Source: Agromyces protaetiae | GTDB lineage: Bacteria > Actinomycetota > Actinomycetes > Actinomycetales > Microbacteriaceae | Direction: 5' to 3' | Length of the DNA: 64,000 bases | NCBI RefSeq assembly: GCF_030866785.1 | Contig: NZ_CP133018.1 | Span: 3,348,001-3,412,000 of the forward strand | Part shown: positions 59,333-64,000 of the stretch, one piece after another | Numbering within the stretch: position 1 is the first letter of the stretch | Layout of the letters: every line of letters begins with the position of its first letter | Translations under genes and position numbers: made by a program | The notes under the pieces: model-generated | What the model was told of the DNA's origin: nothing | The model's input: the letters and a program-made list of their open reading frames with translations, nothing else | Databases searched by the model: none

Positions 59333-60115
59333 TCAGCGGCCGGTGAAGGTCGGCGTGCGTTTCTGCTGGAAGGCGGCGAAGCCGTCGCGGTAGTCGTCGG
59401 TGTCGCAGAGTGCGGCCTGCGCGCGGGTCTCCTCGGACATGGAGGCCCAGAGGCCGAGCCGGTCGTCGCGGAGCGACGCGATCAGCCGCTTCGAGGCGAC
59501 GAACGCGAGGGTCGGGCCGGCGGCGGCGGCGTGCGCGGCCGCGCGCGTGGCATCCGTCACCTCGTCGGCCGGGAACGCGCGCGAGAACAAACCTGCCGCG
59601 ACCGCCTCGTCGCCCGTCATGAGCCGGCCGGTCACGATGAGGTCCATGGTGCGGTGCGCGCCCAGCCGCTCGAAGAACAGCGCGTGGCCGCCGGAGTCGA
59701 GCGTGGCGCCGAGGTTTCTGAACGGCGAGCCGATCTTCGCGGAGTCGGCGACGTACACGATGTCGCACGCGATCAGCAGGCCGAGCCCGACGCCGAGACA
59801 CGCCCCGTGCGCGACCGCGAACGTCGGCACCTGCAGGCGGGCGAGGCGGTGCAGCACAGGTTCGACGGTTCCACCGAGGTAGCCCTGCACGTCGTCATCG
59901 CGCGGGTCGACCTCCGAGATGTCGCGGCCCGCGCAGAACGCCCGACCCTCACCGCGAAGCACGAGGGCCCGCACGTCGCCCGTGTCGGCGAGCCGCTCCG
60001 CCTCGGCGAGCGCCGCATCGAGCTCGCCGATCGCGCGTTCGTCCACCGCGTTCAGGCGTTCGGGTGCGTTCAGCACCACCTCTGCGACCCCGTCGGCCAC
60101 CGTCATCTCGATCAC
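59333..60115 (-). CDS. Enoyl-CoA hydratase/isomerase family protein (PaaG/PaaF-like)
   Basis: 260 residues, crotonase fold: LNAPERLNAVDERAIGELDA, LVLRGEGRAFCAGRDISEVD with the oxyanion loop, AHGACLGVGLGLLIACDIVY, and SPFRNLGATLDSGGHALFFE with an Asp where PaaG has its catalytic Asp. Its position 71 bases downstream of paaE on the same strand suggests the ring-1,2-epoxyphenylacetyl-CoA isomerase or the hydratase of phenylacetate breakdown. Which of the two cannot be told from motifs alone. Confidence 0.85.
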   Translation of the reverse strand: MIEMTVADGVAEVVLNAPERLNAVDERAIGELDAALAEAERLADTGDVRALVLRGEGRAFCAGRDISEVDPRDDDVQGYLGGTVEPVLHRLARLQVPTFAVAHGACLGVGLGLLIACDIVYVADSAKIGSPFRNLGATLDSGGHALFFERLGAHRTMDLIVTGRLMTGDEAVAAGLFSRAFPADEVTDATRAAAHAAAAGPTLAFVASKRLIASLRDDRLGLWASMSEETRAQAALCDTDDYRDGFAAFQQKRTPTFTGR

Positions 60116-60186
60116 GTCACGCTCCTCATGCTGCTCGCCCGCTCACGGCCTGTCCGATGGGCCTGGTCTCCGATCGCGCACACGGG

Positions 60187-61566
60187 TCAGGCGTCATAGG
60201 TCACCTCGACACGGTCGGATGTGGGGTGCGATTGGCAGGTGAGCACGTAGCCCGCCTCGAGCTCGTCGGATTCGAGCGCGAAGTTCTCGGTCATGTGCAC
60301 GCTCCCGGCGACGAGTCGGGCCCGGCACGTGCCGCAGACCCCGCCGGCGCACGCGAACGGCACGTCAGGCCGCACGCGGAGCGCCGCGTTCAGGATGGAC
60401 TCGTTCGCGACGACGGGGCTTTCGACCTTCGACGTCTGCCCGTCGAGCGTGAACTCGATCTCGACGGTCTGCTCGCCCTCGGACACGACGACCGGGCGCG
60501 CGGAGCGCGGCTCGACGCGGTCGGCATCGGTCGTGAACAGCTCGTACCTGACGCGCGCGGCGGGCACCCCGCGCTCCGCGAGCGTGTCGCGTGCGAGCTG
60601 CACGAGGTCGAGCGGCCCGCACAGGAACCACTCGTCGACGGTCTCAGGGCGGATGAGCACGTCGAGGATCCGCTCGAGCCGCTCGTGGTCGATGCGCCCC
60701 GAGAGCAGCGGCGCCGTGCGCTGCTCGCGCGTGAGCACGTGGTGCAGCGCGAGCCTCGCCGGGTAGCGGTCCTTCAGATCTGCGAGCTCCTCGAGGAACA
60801 TCACGTCCTGGGTCGACCGATTCGTGTACACGAGCTCGAACTCGGCCGTCGACGAACGCTCCAGCACGGCGCGCGCGAGCGCCATGAGCGGCGTGATGCC
60901 GCTGCCTGCCGCGATGCCGGCGATGCGCTTGCCGCCGAGCCCGTCGAGCGCGTTCGTGGCGCGCATCCCACCGAGCGTTTCGAGCGAGGACGTGAACGTG
61001 CCCTGGGGACTCATGACGTCGAGCCGGTCGCCCGCCCGCAGCTCGGTGTTGACCCAGCTCGAGAACAGCCCGCCGAGGTCGCGCTTGACCGCGATCGAGA
61101 TCTGCCCCGGCACTCCCTCAGCCGGTCGCTGCGGAGGGCGGCACAGCGAGTAGCTCCGCCGGCGCTCGTGCCCTTCGAGCTCGGCACGAAGCGCGACGTA
61201 CTGCCCGGGGAGGTAGTCGTACTCGTCGGCGAGCTCGGGCGGCACCTCGAACGTCACCTCGACCGCGTCGGGGGTGAGCCGCCGCACCTCGGCGACCGCG
61301 AGCGTGTGGAACCGGGCACGGCGGCGCGTCGGCGCAGTGCCCGACCCGGGGCGTGCACCGCCACCGGCGCCGCCGACCGCGCTGTGCAGGAACGCCTCGG
61401 CGACCGCGGCGTCGGAGCCGAGCGAACGGCGTGCACCGTCGACTCCGCCCGCCGCGCCCGGCACGTCGAGGTCGCCGCGGTCGCCGCGGTCGCCGCGGTC
61501 GCCGACGCTCTCGGTGTCTCCGGGCGGGGACGCTGGTGCCGCCCCTCCGTGTCGCGGGCCGCCCAT
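60187..61566 (-). CDS. paaE: Phenylacetyl-CoA epoxidase reductase subunit PaaE with N-terminal extension
   Basis: 459 residues, about 95 longer than a usual PaaE. The flavin domain starts near residue 85 (ARFHTLAVAEVRRLTPDAVE, PGQYVALRAELEGHERRRSY), NAD domain with GIAAGSGITPLMALARAVLE and WFLCGPLDLVQLARD, and C-terminal 2Fe-2S ferredoxin domain with CAGGVCGTCRARLVAGSV and a fourth Cys in GYVLTCQSH. The extra N-terminus is Gly/Ala rich with GDRGDRGDRGDLD, encoded by a 9-bp tandem repeat. It passes electrons from NADPH to the PaaA diiron centre. Start ATG overlaps the paaD stop. Confidence 0.92.
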   Translation of the reverse strand: MGGPRHGGAAPASPPGDTESVGDRGDRGDRGDLDVPGAAGGVDGARRSLGSDAAVAEAFLHSAVGGAGGGARPGSGTAPTRRRARFHTLAVAEVRRLTPDAVEVTFEVPPELADEYDYLPGQYVALRAELEGHERRRSYSLCRPPQRPAEGVPGQISIAVKRDLGGLFSSWVNTELRAGDRLDVMSPQGTFTSSLETLGGMRATNALDGLGGKRIAGIAAGSGITPLMALARAVLERSSTAEFELVYTNRSTQDVMFLEELADLKDRYPARLALHHVLTREQRTAPLLSGRIDHERLERILDVLIRPETVDEWFLCGPLDLVQLARDTLAERGVPAARVRYELFTTDADRVEPRSARPVVVSEGEQTVEIEFTLDGQTSKVESPVVANESILNAALRVRPDVPFACAGGVCGTCRARLVAGSVHMTENFALESDELEAGYVLTCQSHPTSDRVEVTYDA

Positions 61567-62120
61567 CAGAGCACCTTGAAGGAGTCGAACGGCTCGAGGC
61601 AGTCGAGGCACTCGAAGAGCGCCTTGCACGACGTCGACCCGAACCGGGCGATCTCGCGCGTGCGCAGCGAATCGCAGCGCGGGCATTTCACCGCGAGCTG
61701 CACGCGCACCGGCCCAGCCTCACGGGCCGGCGCGAGCCCCGAGGGCGGCGCGATGCCGAAACGGCGCAGCTTGTCGCGCCCCACGTCGCTCATCCAGTCG
61801 GTCGTCCAGGCCGGCGCGAGCACCAGGTCCACGCGCACGTCGGCGTAGCCGGCGGCCGTGAGCGCGAGCACGAGATCGTCGCGGATGGCGTCCATGGCGG
61901 GGCATCCGCTGTAGGTCGGTGTGATCGTGACCCGCACCGCCTCAGACCGCGCGTCGACGGCGACGGCGCGCAGCACGCCGAGGTCTTCGATCGTGAGCAC
62001 GGGGATCTCGGGATCCGTCACCGCGGCCGCGACGCGCCACGCACGCTGCGACGCCTCGTCGCGAGTGCCGCTCCGCGCACTCGAGCGAACGGATGCCTCG
62101 GCCGCCCCCGCGCTCACCAT
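61566..62120 (-). CDS. paaD: Phenylacetyl-CoA epoxidase subunit PaaD
   Basis: 184 residues. MIP18/SufT-like domain DPEIPVLTIEDLGVLRAVAV, VTITPTYSGCPAMDAIRDDL and APAWTTDWMSDVGRDKLRRF, then a C-terminal four-cysteine metal module CPRCDSLRTREIARFGSTSC plus ECLDCLEPFDSFK. PaaD is thought to help mature the iron centre of the complex. The N-terminal ~25 residues are Ser/Ala/Arg rich. It overlaps paaC by 7 bases and paaE by 1. Confidence 0.93.
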   Translation of the reverse strand: MVSAGAAEASVRSSARSGTRDEASQRAWRVAAAVTDPEIPVLTIEDLGVLRAVAVDARSEAVRVTITPTYSGCPAMDAIRDDLVLALTAAGYADVRVDLVLAPAWTTDWMSDVGRDKLRRFGIAPPSGLAPAREAGPVRVQLAVKCPRCDSLRTREIARFGSTSCKALFECLDCLEPFDSFKVL

Positions 62121-62947
62121 GACGCCCCCGGGTGTGACCGCGCGAGCACCTGCATCTCAGCCAGCAGCGGGCCGAGATGCTCGGTGTGCCGGCCGTGCCG
62201 GCCGCCCCCGGCGGCGACGAACCCCCGCGGCGCCTCGAGCGCGGCCTCGGCGAGCACCTCGGCGATCACGACGTCGAAGCCCGGCCTGAGCGAGGACGGC
62301 AGCACCGCGACGCGCTCGGACGCGAGTCGCTCGGCGAGCTCGTCGTCGTGGAACAGCTCGTCGACGTAGGGCCACACGTCGGCGAGACCCGCGATCATGC
62401 GCCGGCGGGACTCGTCGGTGCCGCCCGCGAGCCGCAGCGTCCACTGCACGGCGTGGTCGCGGTGGTAGTCGACCTCCTTCGCCGCCTTCGCGGCGACGGC
62501 CGCGAGCGTCGCATCGGCCGACGCCGCGAGCCGGGCGTACAGCTCGAACAGGTAGGCGGATGCCACGAGCTGACGTGCGATCGTCAGCGCGAAGTCGCCG
62601 TTCGGCTGTTCGAAGATCCACGCATTGCGCCACTCGGGCTCGTCGCGCCAGTACGCGAGGTCGTCTTCGGAGCGGCCGGTCGCGGTGCCCGCGTAGTGCA
62701 GCAGCGAGCGCGCGTGCCCGAGCAGATCGAGCGCGATGTTGCCGAGCGCGACATCCTCTTCGAGTTCGGGCGCCCGGGTGATCCACATGCCGAGCCGCTG
62801 CGCGAGCACGAGCGCATCGTCGGCGAGCCGCAGCGCGTACTCGGCGGTGTCGGCCGACGCCACCGCGCCGACGGTCGCGCCCGTGAACTCCTCGGCGAGG
62901 GCCAGCTCGTCGACCACGACCGAGGGCCGCTGAGCCCGCCCGGTCAC
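62114..62947 (-). CDS. paaC: Phenylacetyl-CoA epoxidase structural subunit PaaC
   Basis: 277 residues from a GTG that overlaps the paaB stop by 4 bases. Ferritin-like four-helix protein: LRLADDALVLAQRLGMWITR, EEDVALGNIALDLLGHARSL, AYWRDEPEWRNAWIFEQPNG and AKEVDYHRDHAVQWTLRLAG. PaaC pairs with PaaA to form the catalytic core but its own metal ligands are not used. C-terminus HTEHLGPLLAEMQVLARSHP is standard. Confidence 0.94.
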   Translation of the reverse strand: MTGRAQRPSVVVDELALAEEFTGATVGAVASADTAEYALRLADDALVLAQRLGMWITRAPELEEDVALGNIALDLLGHARSLLHYAGTATGRSEDDLAYWRDEPEWRNAWIFEQPNGDFALTIARQLVASAYLFELYARLAASADATLAAVAAKAAKEVDYHRDHAVQWTLRLAGGTDESRRRMIAGLADVWPYVDELFHDDELAERLASERVAVLPSSLRPGFDVVIAEVLAEAALEAPRGFVAAGGGRHGRHTEHLGPLLAEMQVLARSHPGASW

Positions 62948-63258
62948 AGGTGCTTCACCCCCTCGGACGCCGTGTAGTACACGGCGTGCCGGAAGTTCTT
63001 GCCGGCGGGGCTCTCGAAGAACGCGCCCTTCGCATCGGGGTCGCTCGCGGTGATCGTCTCGGCCGGCACGACCCAGATCGAGACCCCTTCGCCGCGGCGG
63101 GTGTAGACGTCGCGCGCGTTGCGCAGCGCCATGGCCGCATCGGGGGCGTGCAGCGACCCGACGTGCACGTGCGAGAGTCCGCGGCTGGCCCGCACGAACA
63201 CCTCCCACAGCGGCCACACCTCGGCGCCCGAGGCATCCGTCGCGGTCGTCTCCGCCAT
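62944..63258 (-). CDS. paaB: Phenylacetyl-CoA epoxidase subunit PaaB
   Basis: 104 residues. The ATG at 63258 is preferred because AGGAGG ends 7 bases upstream; a GTG one codon earlier is less well placed. WPLWEVFVRASRGLSHVHVG, LHAPDAAMALRNARDVYTRR, GVSIWVVPAETITASDPDAK and SPAGKNFRHAVYY are PaaB hallmarks. It bridges the PaaAC dimers. Overlaps paaA stop by one base. Confidence 0.95.
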   Translation of the reverse strand: MAETTATDASGAEVWPLWEVFVRASRGLSHVHVGSLHAPDAAMALRNARDVYTRRGEGVSIWVVPAETITASDPDAKGAFFESPAGKNFRHAVYYTASEGVKHL

Positions 63259-64000
63259 CACGCCGCCTCCTCCGCGCGGGTCGCCTGCTTGCGCGCGTAC
63301 ACGGCGGCGGCCTCGCGCACCCAGGCGCCCTCATCGTGCGCCTCGCGCCGGCGGCGCAGCCGCTCGGCGTTCGCCTGGCCGCGACCCGAGAGCACCTCGT
63401 GGAACTCGTCCCAGTCGATCTCGCTCATGTCCCACCGGCCGGTCTCGTCGTTCCAGCGCAGGGCGGGATCGGGCAGCGTCACGCCCAGCACCTCGGCCTG
63501 CGGCACGAGCATGCCGACGAACCGCTGGCGCAGCTCGTCGTTCGAGAAGCGCTTGATCTTCCACGCCATCGAGCGGGCCGAGTTCGGCGACTCGTCGTCG
63601 GGCGGCCCGAACATCATGAGGCTCGGCCAGTACCAGCGGTCGACCGCGTCCTGCGCCATCTCGCGCTGCGCGGGCGTGCCGCGCATGAGCTCGAGCAGGA
63701 TCTCGAACCCCTGCCGCTGATGGAAGGACTCCTCCTTGCAGATGCGCACCATCGCGCGGCCATACGGTCCGTATGAGGCGCGGCAGAGCGGCACCTGATT
63801 GCAGATCGCGGCGCCGTCGACGAGCCAGCCGATCGCGCCCATGTCAGCCCACGTCGGGGTCGTATAATTGAAGATCGACGAGTAGCGCGCCTCGCCCGCG
63901 ATGAGCTGACGCATCATCTCGTCGCGCGTGATGCCGAGCGTCTGCGCCGCGGAGTAGAGGTACAGGCCGTGGCCCGCCTCGTCTTGCACCTTGGCCATCA
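63258..64000 (-). CDS. paaA: Phenylacetyl-CoA epoxidase catalytic subunit PaaA (5' end outside window)
   Basis: About 247 residues are visible, the C-terminal three quarters; the start lies beyond base 64000 because PaaA is normally ~310-330 residues and the Met at the window edge ([11 protein letters not shown]) is within a helix carrying diiron ligands. Ligand segments are [13 protein letters not shown] and [19 protein letters not shown] (Glu-x2-His pairs). The C-terminus is an Arg/Glu helix ([15 protein letters not shown]). PaaA epoxidises the aromatic ring of phenylacetyl-CoA. First visible gene of the paaABCDE operon. Confidence 0.95.
   Translation of the reverse strand, partial: MAKVQDEAGHGLYLYSAAQTLGITRDEMMRQLIAGEARYSSIFNYTTPTWADMGAIGWLVDGAAICNQVPLCRASYGPYGRAMVRICKEESFHQRQGFEILLELMRGTPAQREMAQDAVDRWYWPSLMMFGPPDDESPNSARSMAWKIKRFSNDELRQRFVGMLVPQAEVLGVTLPDPALRWNDETGRWDMSEIDWDEFHEVLSGRGQANAERLRRRREAHDEGAWVREAAAVYARKQATRAEEAA

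Overview
This window is a stretch of bacterial chromosome with very high GC content, GTG and ATG starts, many 4-base stop/start overlaps and third positions rich in G or C. The gene families point to Actinobacteria: a TM0106-type RecB nuclease-helicase, a MrpA subunit carrying an MrpB-like domain, mycoredoxin, a baeRF-type protein, a sortase substrate with LAXTG, and predicted leaderless starts. My best guess is the Microbacteriaceae (Agromyces-like). That is inferred from style and gene content, not from any database search. I see no rRNA, tRNA, phage, IS or CRISPR.

Layout. 1-567: 3' part of a FUSC-type exporter. 643-4813 (minus): operon of a six-helix membrane protein, a lipoprotein and a large sortase-anchored Ig-like surface protein. 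5139-9937 (minus): response regulator plus two tandem membrane histidine kinases, one of which looks catalytically degenerate. 10025-17023: housekeeping and redox genes (zinc-ribbon protein, GCS2 ligase, TspO-like protein, alpha/beta hydrolase, quinone oxidoreductase, SULT-type molybdoenzyme, SDR). 17195-20944: amidase and agmatine deiminase, divergent from a TetR regulator across a perfect 16-bp palindrome. 21067-27463: YjbR protein, zinc-free ADH-like enzyme, 1182-residue nuclease-helicase, DHFR-like protein, mycoredoxin.

27629-39507 is a complete sugar or polyol module: a divergent GntR regulator with an operator of three half-sites, a ribose-type ABC importer (binding protein, double ATPase, two permeases), an LsrF-type aldolase, a GlpD-family dehydrogenase, an FGGY kinase and a class II aldolase fused to an SDR. 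The kinase plus GlpD-family pair suggests phosphorylation followed by oxidation of a polyol, then aldol cleavage. The substrate is unknown.

39634-44712: baeRF protein, BBE flavoenzyme, LLM oxidoreductase, membrane protein, hexapeptide protein. 44923-47720: ECF transporter core (fused EcfAA' and EcfT) with no S component nearby. 47903-52770: FKBP lipoprotein, methyltransferase with a ~100-residue acidic insert, small secreted protein, rhodanese, AAA ATPase. 52893-59217: mrpACDEFG cation/proton antiporter operon. 59333-64000 (minus): phenylacetyl-CoA epoxidase operon paaABCDE and an enoyl-CoA hydratase/isomerase; paaA runs off the window.

The most unusual layer is not a gene set. Many intergenic gaps, mostly between convergent genes, carry nested inverted or tandem repeats of 80-100 bp. 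Three copies share one 12-13 bp arm, and one of these is inserted in frame in the linker of the fused ECF ATPase. A 9-mer, GAGGCATCC, also recurs about 25 times on both strands and forces unusual codon choices. Both patterns look like DNA-level signals.
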